A stretch of 64,000 nucleotides of DNA from Anaerolineaceae bacterium UBA5211. Lineage in GTDB: Bacteria; Chloroflexota; Anaerolineae; Anaerolineales; Anaerolineaceae. This document shows, piece by piece, positions 46,101 through 54,036 of the stretch (positions are counted from its first letter, which is position 1; the number at the start of each line of letters is the position of its first letter). The notes under the pieces are model-generated. The model searched no databases and had not been told where the DNA came from. It was given only the letters and a program-made list of their open reading frames with translations. A program made the translations under genes and the position numbers. Location: NCBI GenBank assembly GCA_002412595.1, contig DHVJ01000034.1, forward strand, positions 1 through 64,000. The letters are read 5' to 3'.

Positions 46101-46233
46101 TACCGCCTGCTTTGGTATATCAGCACATTCGGATAACCCGCCGTCACTGGAGAAAATGATTGATGAAGCCGACACAGCCATGTATGCAGCCAAAGAAGCA
46201 GGGCGGAATGCGATCCGTGTTTTCCAAAATTAA
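43159..46233 (+). CDS. CHASE4-HAMP-GAF-GGDEF diguanylate cyclase
   Basis: 1024 residues. TM1 (about 8-30), an outside CHASE4 domain (about 35-265; LTNDWAAWDDTYQFM, YLDSNLVNGTFEGLGVN are hallmarks), TM2 (about 272-292), HAMP (about 293-350), three GAF-like domains (about 365-525, 535-685, 700-850) and GGDEF (about 860-1020): DEVTGLLNRRALNEV, MVDLDNYKEINDNYNHLIGD and GRYGGDECVIIM. The motif is GGDEC, a last-position change tolerated in several active cyclases. RNID five residues before it keeps the inhibitory RxxD. It should make c-di-GMP in answer to an outside ligand. Last of the rightward signalling genes. Confidence 0.87.
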   Translation: MTLRKKTILTILSTSMLIVVVGAILAKTVLLNSYRNLERDEIRSAVDQINTTLDTRIDDLSALTNDWAAWDDTYQFMQDRNQNYLDSNLVNGTFEGLGVNLILYLDTEGNVTYQKAYDLEKHQIIPVPESIMLYMHQHPDLIHQDENSYQSGYLSIQDVPLMISIAPILTSLDEGPSRGTLIFGRLIQGELAEKIKSSTNATMYLLPYDQNLIPSDSQVIYLDDSQNQEIYLQAKNNQEMDCYSFIKDFNGNPLFIIKLEKYRTIYQQGLVSMENLILAIIITSLSAGGILIVTIERSLLSRLAKLMKNVSVFRANPEADFSTELPGNDELSHLSIEINQTLRHLTQAQHQLNQNLEYEGFIVEISTKFINLPINQINQAIQLVLETTGTQIGADAGQILFFDNEDNHMPSEFYEWHLDKTYSLKNKINNLLIKSFTWGRHKFKEGELVIFSDFEDLPQIAEHEKAFCKDNHILSAICIPLKFSNDLSGMISFEMFTHFRNWDEQTTNILEIIANIIANALERRQNEKQLQLNQQFQYRLNQITKTSIAKDNCNASMRALSRHLKTLIGSDRGLLVLLKDQKSFDIFESGKKIVNSPEFESTIQYLQTKTQKDILVYDGLASKDPKKTPELNWLGKSIIAIPLNGKNQHLGWIILIDDKARSFNNLELDICRQAASQITLSIIKILSLEESQEISKELRDLRSTIAEISSELDLEKLQETILERAIKLIKGEGGIYYKYNEETRELEYANSLNMKKTFAAVPVKWGEGASGKAIQLKKTLFIEDYSTWKYRLPDECFSDIRSTIATPLIIGDKILGSLIVFCYNPAHSFTKNNQHLLNIYAQHASIAIDNAMLFEKIQEMARVDEVTGLLNRRALNEVGEYELARSIRLNRPIAVAMVDLDNYKEINDNYNHLIGDKVLKEISRLFRENVRNIDIVGRYGGDECVIIMPETDLDSACIATERIRSVLENQAIEVDNIEFHITACFGISAHSDNPPSLEKMIDEADTAMYAAKEAGRNAIRVFQN

Positions 46234-46304
46234 CAATCTTCTAATTTGGTATATTTATTACATATGATTACATAATAAAAAGATTCTAGAAACAGGAGGA
46301 GAGC

Positions 46305-46760
46305 ATGAAAATATACAGCCCTGCCTTTGATGAGGGTTCTTTGATTCCATCCCTATATACCTGCGATGGAAAGAACCTTTCCATTCCCCTGCGATGGCAG
46401 GATATTCCAGCCAACGCACAAAGCCTGGCGCTTATCATGGATGATCCCGATGCTCCCATGGGTACGTGGGTCCATTGGGTTTTGTATAATCTGCCAACCA
46501 AATTGGAAGAATTGGCCGAAGGACTACCTGCTGATAAGTTCCTGCCTGGTGGGGGTATTCAGGGACATAACACGTCACTAAAAACCGGTTATAGCGGGCC
46601 CTGCCCGCCCAACGGAACGCACCGTTATTTTTTCAAGCTTTACGCACTGGATTGCACTCTGGAAAACAAAACCGACTTGACCAAAGCAAAACTATTCAAG
46701 GCTATGGAAGGGCATATTCTAGCAGAAGCGCAAATGTTTGGTGTCTATCAAAGAAAATAA
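46305..46760 (+). CDS. YbhB/YbcL-type PEBP (Raf-kinase-inhibitor-like) protein
   Basis: 151 residues. Ligand-pocket motifs: LALIMDDPDAPMGTWVHWVLYNLP (D-x-D-x-P then H-W-V) and GYSGPCPPNGTHRYFFKLYALD (GPxPP-x-G-x-HRY). It has no signal peptide, so it is cytoplasmic. The bacterial branch has no settled function; some members affect proteases or lipid handling. AGGAGGAG is placed 3-8 nt before the ATG. It stands 35 nt before mscL and may share its transcript. Confidence 0.85.
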   Translation: MKIYSPAFDEGSLIPSLYTCDGKNLSIPLRWQDIPANAQSLALIMDDPDAPMGTWVHWVLYNLPTKLEELAEGLPADKFLPGGGIQGHNTSLKTGYSGPCPPNGTHRYFFKLYALDCTLENKTDLTKAKLFKAMEGHILAEAQMFGVYQRK

Positions 46761-46795
46761 TCCGGTTTATTTTTCACTGAAAGAAGGAGAACATT

Positions 46796-47230
46796 TTGTT
46801 TAAAGAATTTAAAAAGTTTGCCATGCGAGGGAACGTTATCGACCTGGCTATCGGTGTGATCATCGGAAGTGCCTTTGGAAAAATTGTGACCTCATTCGTA
46901 AATGACATCCTGATGCCGCCCATCGGTCTGCTGCTGGGAAAAGTGGATTTCAGCAACATGTACGTAAACCTAAGCGGCGGGCAATATAACTCATTGGCCC
47001 AGGCGCAGGAAGCCGGGTCTGTCACTATCAACTATGGCATGTTTATCAATACGGTCATCGATTTTTTTATCATCGCTTTCGTCGTATTTCTACTGGTCAA
47101 ACAAATCAATAAACTGGAGAAACCGGTCGAAGCACCCAGCCAGCCCACCGCCAAAGAATGCCCCTACTGTTTTTCATCCATTCCCATCCAAGCCACACGC
47201 TGCCCTGCCTGCACATCCCAGCTGAAATAG
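46796..47230 (+). CDS. mscL: Large-conductance mechanosensitive channel with C-terminal zinc ribbon
   Basis: 144 residues from a TTG start, fixed by AGGAGA just upstream and by the standard MscL N-terminus [30 protein letters not shown]. Two helices (about 14-45 with the [11 protein letters not shown] pore motif, and about 78-103) enclose an outside loop; the amphipathic N-helix and the first cytoplasmic stretch are normal. The C-terminus does not end in the usual charged bundle but in [24 protein letters not shown], a four-Cys zinc ribbon. The channel opens as an emergency valve on hypo-osmotic shock. The ribbon may replace the five-helix bundle in holding the pentamer or may bind another protein. 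Confidence 0.92.
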   Translation: MFKEFKKFAMRGNVIDLAIGVIIGSAFGKIVTSFVNDILMPPIGLLLGKVDFSNMYVNLSGGQYNSLAQAQEAGSVTINYGMFINTVIDFFIIAFVVFLLVKQINKLEKPVEAPSQPTAKECPYCFSSIPIQATRCPACTSQLK

Positions 47231-47294
47231 CATCGATACTCCTGCCAAAAGGCAGGATTAATCAACTTCTTATATTTTAAAAATATTGGGTTGT

Positions 47295-47300
47295 TATAAT
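47295..47300 (+). promoter_or_regulatory. Probable -10 box for the dehydrogenase operon
   Basis: Perfect TATAAT 53 nt before the E1-alpha ATG. No good -35 stands at 16-18 bp. A small hairpin (TCCTGCC / GGCAGGA, 47240-47257) lies between it and mscL. Confidence 0.4.
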
Positions 47301-47352
47301 CAACTCAGGTTTTTATGAATTAATTAATAAATATTATCCGGGAGGTTTTAAT

Positions 47353-48327
47353 ATGGAAAAACAGGATTACTTGGAGCTGTATCACCAGATGGTTTTGATC
47401 CGCCGCCTGGAAGAAACTGCCGCAGAACTCTACCAAAAAGGGGATATCGGTGGTTTTTTGCACTTGTATATCGGTCAAGAAGCCGTCAGCACCGGTATTC
47501 TGGCTGCCCGAAAAGAACAGGATCGCGTCATCACCGCATATCGAGATCATGGTGTGGCGCTAAACGCCGGCATACCGGTGAACCTGATCATGGCCGAATT
47601 GCTTGGAAAATCCACCGGGGTCTCGCACGGCCGTGGTGGATCCATGCATATGGCGGATGTCAGCAAGAATTTTTGGGGCGGCCATGCCATTGTCGGCGCC
47701 CATATCCCCATCGCGGCCGGATTAGCTCTGGCCGATAAAATGGAAAAGCGTGATGGCGTCACAATTTGCATGTTCGGTGAAGGCGCCACTAACATCGGTT
47801 ACTTTCACGAGGGTGTAAACCTGGCTAAAGCCTGGGATTTACCGGTCCTGTGGGTATGCGAGAACAACCATTATGGTATGGGCACCCCGCCCTCCAAAGC
47901 CTCGGCTGTTTCTGAAATCATCCAAAAAGCCTGCGGCTACGGCATGCCGGCTTACGATGTGGACGGCATGGATGTGCTGGCAGTGAAAAATATGGTCGAG
48001 GAACGTTTAGTGGAAATCCGCAAAGGAAGCGGCCCGCAATTTTTGGAAGTGCTGACTTACCGCTTCAAAGGGCATTCCATGGGAGATCCGGAACGTTATC
48101 GCACTAAAGAAGAAGTCAATAAATTCATTGAGAATGGCCCCATCGACCGTTTCCACAAATTCCTGGCCGAACAAAAAATCGCCTCAGAAAAAGAATTAGG
48201 CGAAATACAGCAGAAAGCGGATAAAGAGGTGGAGGACGCGGTTAAATTCGCTAAAGAAAGTCCCGAACCGGCAGACGATACTTTATTTGACAATATTTAC
48301 GTGGAAGAGCTTGAGGGAGGTGCATAA
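47353..48327 (+). CDS. pdhA: Pyruvate (or acetoin) dehydrogenase E1 alpha
   Basis: 324 residues. Thiamine-diphosphate-binding half of the E1 decarboxylase: GRGGSMHMADVSKNFWGGHAIVG, then the ThDP motif GEGATNIGYFHEGVNLAKAWDLPVLWVCENNHYGMGTP (G-x-G to NN), and YRFKGHSMGDPERYR with the phosphorylation-loop Ser region. GGGAGG precedes the ATG. Its stop shares one base with the E1-beta start. Acetoin dehydrogenase (AcoA) and pyruvate dehydrogenase alpha of this short type are very alike; without acetoin genes nearby pyruvate is the better guess. The cytoplasmic complex feeds acetyl-CoA and NADH. Confidence 0.85.
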   Translation: MEKQDYLELYHQMVLIRRLEETAAELYQKGDIGGFLHLYIGQEAVSTGILAARKEQDRVITAYRDHGVALNAGIPVNLIMAELLGKSTGVSHGRGGSMHMADVSKNFWGGHAIVGAHIPIAAGLALADKMEKRDGVTICMFGEGATNIGYFHEGVNLAKAWDLPVLWVCENNHYGMGTPPSKASAVSEIIQKACGYGMPAYDVDGMDVLAVKNMVEERLVEIRKGSGPQFLEVLTYRFKGHSMGDPERYRTKEEVNKFIENGPIDRFHKFLAEQKIASEKELGEIQQKADKEVEDAVKFAKESPEPADDTLFDNIYVEELEGGA

Positions 48328-49301
48328 TGGCAATCATTACCATGCGTGAAGCCATTTCCCAGGCATTATGGGAAGAAATGGAAAGAGACCCCAAAGTATT
48401 TATCATGGGTGAAGAAGTGGGGGTTTGGGGCGGGACTTATGCTGTTACCAAAGGTTTTTTGGATCACTTTGGCTCTGAACGCGTGCGCGATACGCCTATC
48501 TCAGAAGCCGCTATCATCGGTTCAGCCATTGGCGCCGCCATGGCCGGTATGCGGCCTGTGGCAGAACTCATGACGATGAACTTTGCCTTTTCAGCCATGG
48601 ATCACATTGTGAACCAGGCCGCCAAGATCCACTATATGTTCGGCGGGCAAATGAGAGTGCCGTTGGTCATTCGCGCACCGGGCGGCGGTGGACGGCAGTT
48701 GGCCGCCACGCACTCACAAACCCCCGATGCGATTTTCGCACATTTCCCTGGTTTGAAAGTGGTCGCTCCGGGAACGCCAGAGGACGCCAAAGGATTATTG
48801 AAAGCAGCTATCCGCTCAGATGACCCGGTTTTATTCATCGAAAACGCGACTGTTTACCAACAGCGCGGTGAAGTACCGGATGGCGATTACACCATCCCGA
48901 TCGGGAAATCCAAGATTCAGCGGGAAGGAAAGGATGTCACGCTGGTCACTTATTCCAAAATGGTGCCCTATTCCATGAAGGCCGCTGAACAGTTAGCCCA
49001 AGAGGGTATCGACGTAGAAATCGTTGATCTGCGCAGTTTGCGGCCGCTGGATATGGGTCCGGTAATTGAATCCTTCAAGCACACCAACCGCGCAGTGATT
49101 GCAGAGGAAGGCTGGAAATCCTTCGGTGTCGGCGCAGAAGTGTCCACACGAATTTACGAGGAAGCCTTCGATTACGTTGACGCACCCATTCAGCGCGTCG
49201 CGCAAAAAGAAGTGCCCCTGCCCTATAACCGCCATCTGGAACAGCTGGCGCTGCCCCAGGTGGAAGATATCATCCGTGCTGTTAAGGAGGTAATAAAATA
49301 A
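48327..49301 (+). CDS. pdhB: Pyruvate (or acetoin) dehydrogenase E1 beta
   Basis: 324 residues, normal for the family. MTMREAISQALWEEMERD, FIMGEEVGVWGGTYAVTKGF (Glu that activates ThDP), DTPISEAAIIGSAIGAAM, QAAKIHYMFGGQMRVPLVIRAPGG and a C-terminal VDLRSLRPLD domain. It forms the heterotetramer with the alpha chain. It overlaps both neighbours by a single base (TAATG), typical of coupled translation. Confidence 0.9.
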   Translation: MAIITMREAISQALWEEMERDPKVFIMGEEVGVWGGTYAVTKGFLDHFGSERVRDTPISEAAIIGSAIGAAMAGMRPVAELMTMNFAFSAMDHIVNQAAKIHYMFGGQMRVPLVIRAPGGGGRQLAATHSQTPDAIFAHFPGLKVVAPGTPEDAKGLLKAAIRSDDPVLFIENATVYQQRGEVPDGDYTIPIGKSKIQREGKDVTLVTYSKMVPYSMKAAEQLAQEGIDVEIVDLRSLRPLDMGPVIESFKHTNRAVIAEEGWKSFGVGAEVSTRIYEEAFDYVDAPIQRVAQKEVPLPYNRHLEQLALPQVEDIIRAVKEVIK

Positions 49302-50584
49302 TGGCTGAAATTGTTGAAATGCCCAAATTGGGATTTGATATGGCTGAAGGCACCCTGGTTAAATGGAACAAAGCCGAGGGTGAAAAGATTGAAAAAGGCG
49401 AAATGCTGGCCGATATCGAAACCGATAAAGCCACTTTGCAGGTGGAATCCTCCGCCAGCGGCATTGTTTATAAGCACCTGGTGGAAGCCAACACCACTGT
49501 ACCTATATCCTCCCCCATCGCAATAATCGCAGCGGAAGGAGAAGACGTGGATCTGGATAAACTACTGGGCGGAAAAGCCCAGCCAGCGGCTAAAACGGCC
49601 GTAGCGCAAGAATCCGCGCCATCCACCTCATCCACTGACGTGGCTGCATCAAAAGGCCTAACCGGCAGTAGCAGCACACCCGAGGAAAACGGTTTTATCA
49701 AAGCCTCTCCGGTAGCCAAAGCCATGGCCGCAGACAAAGCAGTCAACCTGGCAGCGCTCGATGGAAGCGGCCCAGGCGGGCGCATTGTAAAACGCGATGT
49801 GGAAGCCGCCATCCAGTCCGGTCAATCCAGCCCGACCGGTCAGGCCGCAGACACGCAGGCTTCCGGCATGAGAGCACCCACCCAGGCGCAAATCATCCCG
49901 GGGCAGGATACGCGCATTCCCATCAGCCGGCTGCGCGGGGCCATTGGCAAACGCATGCAGGAATCAAACCAGAATATCCCGCACTTCTACATCACACGCA
50001 GTTACGATGTCGGCAGCCTGATGCAGATGCGCAAGCAAATGAACGAGGGGCGCGACAAAGGGAACAAGGTATCAGTGAACGATTTTGTCGTGCGGGCAGT
50101 CGCATTGGCGCTGCAGCAGTTCCCCAACATTAACGCTTCCCTAACCGAGCAGGAAATCATCCAACATGGCAACATCAACGTGGGTGTGGCTGTTGCGTTG
50201 GATAACGGACTGCTGACAGTGGTGGTGAAGAACACCGACCAAAAATCCCTCGACCAGATCGGTTGGGAGACCAGCCAGCTTTCGCAGCGCGCCCGCGATG
50301 GGAAGCTGCGCAATGAGGATATCGAAGCATCCACATTCACCATCAGCAACTTGGGGATGTACGGCGTGGAGGAATTTTCCGCCATCGTCAACCCGCCTGA
50401 AGCGGCCATACTGGCAGTGGGCAGCGCTCAGGAAGTGCCGGTGGTAGAAAACGGTATGTTGAAAACGGGCTGGCGCATGAAAGCAACCTTATCCGCCGAC
50501 CACCGCATCACGGACGGCGCGGAAGCCGCACGCTTCATGCAGCACCTGGCGCTGTATCTGGAACAGCCCTGGCGCCTGATTTAA
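49301..50584 (+). CDS. pdhC: Dihydrolipoamide acyltransferase E2
   Basis: 427 residues. One lipoyl domain (1-80) with ETDKATLQVES, the Lys being lipoylated; an Ala/Ser/Pro linker; the peripheral subunit-binding domain (about 130-165; KASPVAKAMAADKAVNLAALDGSGPGGRIVKRDV); a second linker; and the catalytic domain with ADHRITDGAEAARF (DHR-x-x-DG His and Asp). It passes the acyl group to CoA. No E3 (dihydrolipoamide dehydrogenase) gene follows, so E3 must be elsewhere. A bidirectional terminator follows. Confidence 0.92.
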   Translation: MAEIVEMPKLGFDMAEGTLVKWNKAEGEKIEKGEMLADIETDKATLQVESSASGIVYKHLVEANTTVPISSPIAIIAAEGEDVDLDKLLGGKAQPAAKTAVAQESAPSTSSTDVAASKGLTGSSSTPEENGFIKASPVAKAMAADKAVNLAALDGSGPGGRIVKRDVEAAIQSGQSSPTGQAADTQASGMRAPTQAQIIPGQDTRIPISRLRGAIGKRMQESNQNIPHFYITRSYDVGSLMQMRKQMNEGRDKGNKVSVNDFVVRAVALALQQFPNINASLTEQEIIQHGNINVGVAVALDNGLLTVVVKNTDQKSLDQIGWETSQLSQRARDGKLRNEDIEASTFTISNLGMYGVEEFSAIVNPPEAAILAVGSAQEVPVVENGMLKTGWRMKATLSADHRITDGAEAARFMQHLALYLEQPWRLI

Positions 50585-50591
50585 AGCAAAA

Positions 50592-50622
50592 GCGCGGAGA
50601 ATTTATCTCCGCGCATTTTTTA
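50592..50622. terminator. Bidirectional rho-independent terminator
   Basis: Stem GCGCGGAGA / TCTCCGCGC (50592-50600, 50606-50614) with a short AT loop and TTTTTT behind. It separates the dehydrogenase operon from the convergent TspO-like gene, whose stop is at 50625. Confidence 0.8.
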
Positions 50623-50624
50623 TT

Positions 50625-51395
50625 CTACGTTTTCGGCTGCTCCATTTTGATTGGTACTGCCAGTGCTACCATAGCTAAAAACGCGATCAGAATTGCGCCA
50701 CCCCAGGCAGCATAATTGACCATGGGGACCTCAGGGAATTTCAGGGCTATACCTACCAAAGCCCAGATCAATACCAAATTGAACTCAAAAGCACGCCTGG
50801 TGAAACTCATCAAAGCTGAAATCACCACAATCGCGATCACCATGATGATGAACCAAATCTCAGGCGCAATGCCAAACCTATTCCAGTTGATATAATCCAG
50901 CACTTGAGTGACATTCGCAATGGTCGCCACACTCACCCAGCCCATATAAACGCTGAACGGGGCTTCCATAAGCCATTTCCAGGCGATATCCATGCGGCGT
51001 TTGCCAATTTTTAAGCGGAGGAAAATATTGATCAGGGATACCAGGAGCAGCAGCATGAAAACCAATGCCAGTAAAAAGTGCTGGTAATGAAAGCTTACCA
51101 GCCAGAAAGCATTGGCAAGGTTGCTGAGTATGAACCAACCATCTATACCGGCTAAATCCTCATTTTCTCGTTGCTTGGGCAAAGCCCGGAAAATTACAAA
51201 AGCAATCAATTGGATGTAGATCACTCCCCAAATGCTGAAAACATAACCCGCAGGAACAAAGTAAACATCGAAGCTGTCGGAAATTTCTTTAGTGGTCAAT
51301 CCATTCAAGGGTAAACTGACCGCTATTGTGTTCATGATCAAAGCCGCTGCTAAAGTCAAAAAATCCAAAAGAATAAACCATTTCCTGTTTTTCAT
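50625..51395 (-). CDS. TspO/MBR-like tryptophan-rich membrane protein
   Basis: 256 residues with seven to eight hydrophobic segments. FVPAGYVFSIWGVIYIQL, SNLANAFWLVSFH and EAPFSVYMGWVSVATIANVTQVL agree with the larger TspO/MBR-related 'tryptophan-rich sensory' family, which is longer than five-helix TspO. TspO binds tetrapyrroles; whether this larger branch does so is not known. It follows the small membrane gene at 51399 by 3 nt, so both are co-expressed and possibly one unit. Confidence 0.72.
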   Translation of the reverse strand: MKNRKWFILLDFLTLAAALIMNTIAVSLPLNGLTTKEISDSFDVYFVPAGYVFSIWGVIYIQLIAFVIFRALPKQRENEDLAGIDGWFILSNLANAFWLVSFHYQHFLLALVFMLLLLVSLINIFLRLKIGKRRMDIAWKWLMEAPFSVYMGWVSVATIANVTQVLDYINWNRFGIAPEIWFIIMVIAIVVISALMSFTRRAFEFNLVLIWALVGIALKFPEVPMVNYAAWGGAILIAFLAMVALAVPIKMEQPKT

Positions 51396-51398
51396 CGA

Positions 51399-51740
51399 TT
51401 ATTTTTCCTCTCCCTGATAATGGCGTCCCATCCAGAATTTTTGCCAATTGTTCCCGCTGTTTTGCAGGGCCAGAAAGGCATAAATTCCGGTCGGGAAGTT
51501 GCCCAGGATCATGATAGCGGCAACCCACAAGCAGGCTGCCCACCAATTTTTCTCACGGTAAACCACCCAGACAGAGAAAAACATGAAACCGACATAGACA
51601 TCCACCAATGAGACGATGCCCCAGGGATCATGAAAGAAGAAACTTCCGGCGGCATTGAAATCACCCTGCGTAAAGCCATATATTAAGATGCCTCCCTGTG
51701 CAACTGTCCCTAACAAGGCAATTAATTTTGCTACACGCAT
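51399..51740 (-). CDS. Small membrane protein, DUF1475-like
   Basis: 113 residues with three helices. FFFHDPWGIVSLVDVYVGFMFFSVWVVYREK and ILGNFPTGIYAFLAL fit my memory of DUF1475, small membrane proteins of unknown role. It ends with a charged tail (GRHYQGEEK). It is the middle gene between degV (15 nt upstream) and the TspO-like gene (3 nt downstream). The ATG follows AGGAGG at about 5-6 nt (CTCCT on the given strand at 51748-51752). Confidence 0.6.
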   Translation of the reverse strand: MRVAKLIALLGTVAQGGILIYGFTQGDFNAAGSFFFHDPWGIVSLVDVYVGFMFFSVWVVYREKNWWAACLWVAAIMILGNFPTGIYAFLALQNSGNNWQKFWMGRHYQGEEK

Positions 51741-51755
51741 TATCTTTCCTCCTGA

Positions 51756-52595
51756 TTATGCTGCTTGAATAAACGAAAAACCCACTGCGCCCGGCCCGAT
51801 GTGTGAGCCAATCACGGGTGTCACCTCACCCACCAGTGCCTGTGTGCCCACGGGTATAAAATGCGCAGCTTCCTCCTGCAACCGTGCAATTTTTTCCGGT
51901 GCATGAGTATGCACAAAGGCCAATTCTTCTAACTTACCTTTTTCTTCCACTAACTGCATCAAACGGCGGTTGGAGCCGGTGATCGTACGGGTTTTCTCTA
52001 ACTCGGTCACGCCGTTATTCATTTTAATGATTGGCTTGAGGATCAACAGGCTGCCCAACCCATACTGTAAGTTGGAAAGCCGGCCGCTGCGCCGTAGAAA
52101 TTCCAAGGTCGAAAGTACTGCAAAGGTATAAGTGCGTTGAGCTTTATCGTTAATCTCTGCCAGGATCGTTTTCACCTTCTCGCCAGCTTCCGCCATCAAC
52201 GCAGCCCGGCGAGCCAATAAGCCTACACCCAGAGAAAGGTTTCCAGTATCCAGCACGTGCACAGGAATATCCTTCACTTTCTGGGCAGCCAGTCGCGCCA
52301 CATCAACTGTATTGCTAAGGGTTTTGGAAATATGCAAAGATATGATCGTGTCCGCACCGGATTCAATCGCATGATTAAAAGCTTTTATGAAGGCATCGAT
52401 TCCCGGAACTGCTGTGGTGGGCTGTTTCTTAAATTCCGGAAGGCCTGTATAAAACGCTGCGCGTGACATTTCCACGCCATCCAGATAGCTTTCTTCACCG
52501 ATGTTAATATACAGCGGAACAACTCCGATATCATGCTTCCGAACCACCTCTTTGGGAAGATCCGCGGTACTATCTGTCACAATTAGAATTTTCAT
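51756..52595 (-). CDS. DegV family fatty-acid-binding protein
   Basis: 279 residues. ILIVTDSTADLP at the N-terminus is the hallmark, with QPTTAVPG, ISLHISKTLSNT (the Ser/Thr loop that holds the fatty-acid carboxylate), LDTGNLSLGVGLLA, and RRSGRLS-x-x-x-x-LGSLLILKPI. Known members of this family (FakB) present fatty acids to the kinase FakA; no FakA gene is in the window. First of three minus-strand genes with short gaps. Confidence 0.9.
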   Translation of the reverse strand: MKILIVTDSTADLPKEVVRKHDIGVVPLYINIGEESYLDGVEMSRAAFYTGLPEFKKQPTTAVPGIDAFIKAFNHAIESGADTIISLHISKTLSNTVDVARLAAQKVKDIPVHVLDTGNLSLGVGLLARRAALMAEAGEKVKTILAEINDKAQRTYTFAVLSTLEFLRRSGRLSNLQYGLGSLLILKPIIKMNNGVTELEKTRTITGSNRRLMQLVEEKGKLEELAFVHTHAPEKIARLQEEAAHFIPVGTQALVGEVTPVIGSHIGPGAVGFSFIQAA

Positions 52596-52877
52596 TATTT
52601 TTTCCTATTATGCTCTTATTATATAAAAAAATTAAAACAAAAAAGCACTACCAAAGTTACGGGATTGCCTTCATCTTTTTTAAAACCTCCTATAACTTTA
52701 TTAAGATAAAGTTTGCCCTATTTATGTATATTTTATCCCAGAGACTGATTAACTTATTATTAAATTCTTCCCCAGGAGTGATTTGGGCACCTAAAGTTAC
52801 AGCCGGCAGTCCTGAAATACCGCAGGAATCGACCATGGTTTAAACCTTCCTTTCATTTCCCCCTTTGGTTGGCTTTA
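52596..52877. other. Intergenic, no recognised gene
   Basis: 282 bp, AT-rich over the first 150. A 77-codon frame on the plus strand (52610-52843) has no ribosome site, is hydrophobic and AT-driven, and resembles nothing I know. It may hold the promoter of degV. I see no convincing hairpin or repeat. Confidence 0.4.
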
Positions 52878-53903
52878 TTACCGGTAATATTGTTTCAAAA
52901 CACGCAATGCCCGCAAAGCAACCCATTTGCTGGGCTGCTTCTTTTCCTCGATGTCCACCCAGGTTTTACCGTTGTAGGAATATTCCATTATCCAGCGGCC
53001 CTGCGCATCCTGTTTATTTTTCAAGAGTTCAATGACCGGAAGCAAACGCGCATCCCCGGCCAGTCCCAAGCCCAATAGAGCTTCCAGGATTTGCAGGATA
53101 TCCGTGATGTAAAAGACAGGAAAGCCGAACTTGAACCAGGACGTACTGGGTTTGGGCGCAGTAGGATGGGGGTAATCCGCACCGGCCGGATTGGCGCTCA
53201 ACAGGAAATCCACGCACATTTGAGCTGCTTTTTGCATAGCCGGCGTTCGTTGACCGGCCGGGATTTTGGCAAGCGCCAACGCCACCTTGACAGCTCCCCA
53301 GGCACAGGGCTGGTGGTCATTAGCTGAGCAATGAAAACCCGGCCCGCTGACCCCGCTGCGATAGAAGCGGATGGGTGCGCTGAGACCTTCCGAGTCCCGA
53401 TAGGGGTCGCCGGTGACACTGCAAGCCATCCACTCCAGCGCGTTAAACAGACGGTCGTCTGCTGGCATACCCAGGGTCAACAGCGCGGCCCCCAGGTTGC
53501 CCTGCAGGCAATGGATGGCGCCGCTGGGCGTAGCGGTCATGCTAAAGCCGCCGAACTTTCCAATCGAGTGCGCTAACAGGTAATCGCAGGCCTTGCGCAC
53601 GCGCTCTTCCCGGATATCCGTGCCCAATTGCGCCAGCAAGATGACCTGCCACACCGTGGACCTGTATTTTGGGGAATAGCCAGGCCCAGGCTGAACCCAA
53701 TACCCTTGTGCATCCTGCTGCTCGAGTATGGCCGCAACCGGCCCGCCGCGCCGGTTGGACAGCCAGGCGGAACGCAACGCCGGGTCATCCTCTGCACGAC
53801 CATGCAATTCTTTCAAAGCCAGATAACGTACGCCGGGGTTCTCAACGTCTTCTTCCAGCAGCCAATCCAAAGCCTGCATATTCACCTGCTCTATTGCATT
53901 CAT
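52878..53903 (-). CDS. Alpha-toroid (terpene-cyclase/prenyltransferase-repeat-like) protein
   Basis: 341 residues from MNAIEQ; GAGG stands 8 nt before this ATG. The helical repeats carry QDAQGYWVQPG, KFGGFSMTATPSGAIHC, HQPCAWGAVKVALAL and QDAQGRWIMEYSYNGKTWVD, the Q-x-x-x-G-x-W rhythm of the squalene-cyclase/prenyltransferase toroid. A cyclase DxDD motif is not visible. Cys and His (FHCSANDHQPC) could bind a metal. Such proteins in this group are sometimes labelled nitrogen-fixation proteins without reason. Function unknown; it stands alone. Confidence 0.65.
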   Translation of the reverse strand: MNAIEQVNMQALDWLLEEDVENPGVRYLALKELHGRAEDDPALRSAWLSNRRGGPVAAILEQQDAQGYWVQPGPGYSPKYRSTVWQVILLAQLGTDIREERVRKACDYLLAHSIGKFGGFSMTATPSGAIHCLQGNLGAALLTLGMPADDRLFNALEWMACSVTGDPYRDSEGLSAPIRFYRSGVSGPGFHCSANDHQPCAWGAVKVALALAKIPAGQRTPAMQKAAQMCVDFLLSANPAGADYPHPTAPKPSTSWFKFGFPVFYITDILQILEALLGLGLAGDARLLPVIELLKNKQDAQGRWIMEYSYNGKTWVDIEEKKQPSKWVALRALRVLKQYYR

Positions 53904-54036
53904 ACCCATCACCTCAATTCCAGTATGCCCTGATTTCCACTATAAAAGCAAGGATTAATTTTGCGGGGATGCCTAACCTCAACTATCCCTTTTTTTTCCA
54001 ACGGAATCCTGATAATACAAGTTTGGATTTACCGGT

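Noticed and set aside
47240..47257. Terminator after mscL
   Set aside because: A 7-bp stem (TCCTGCC/GGCAGGA) exists but no T run follows; left unassigned.
50625..51395. Classical five-helix TspO
   Set aside because: The protein is about 100 residues too long with extra helices; only the wider family can be claimed.
52610..52843. Small gene of 77 codons
   Set aside because: AT-driven composition, no ribosome site, no recognisable pattern.
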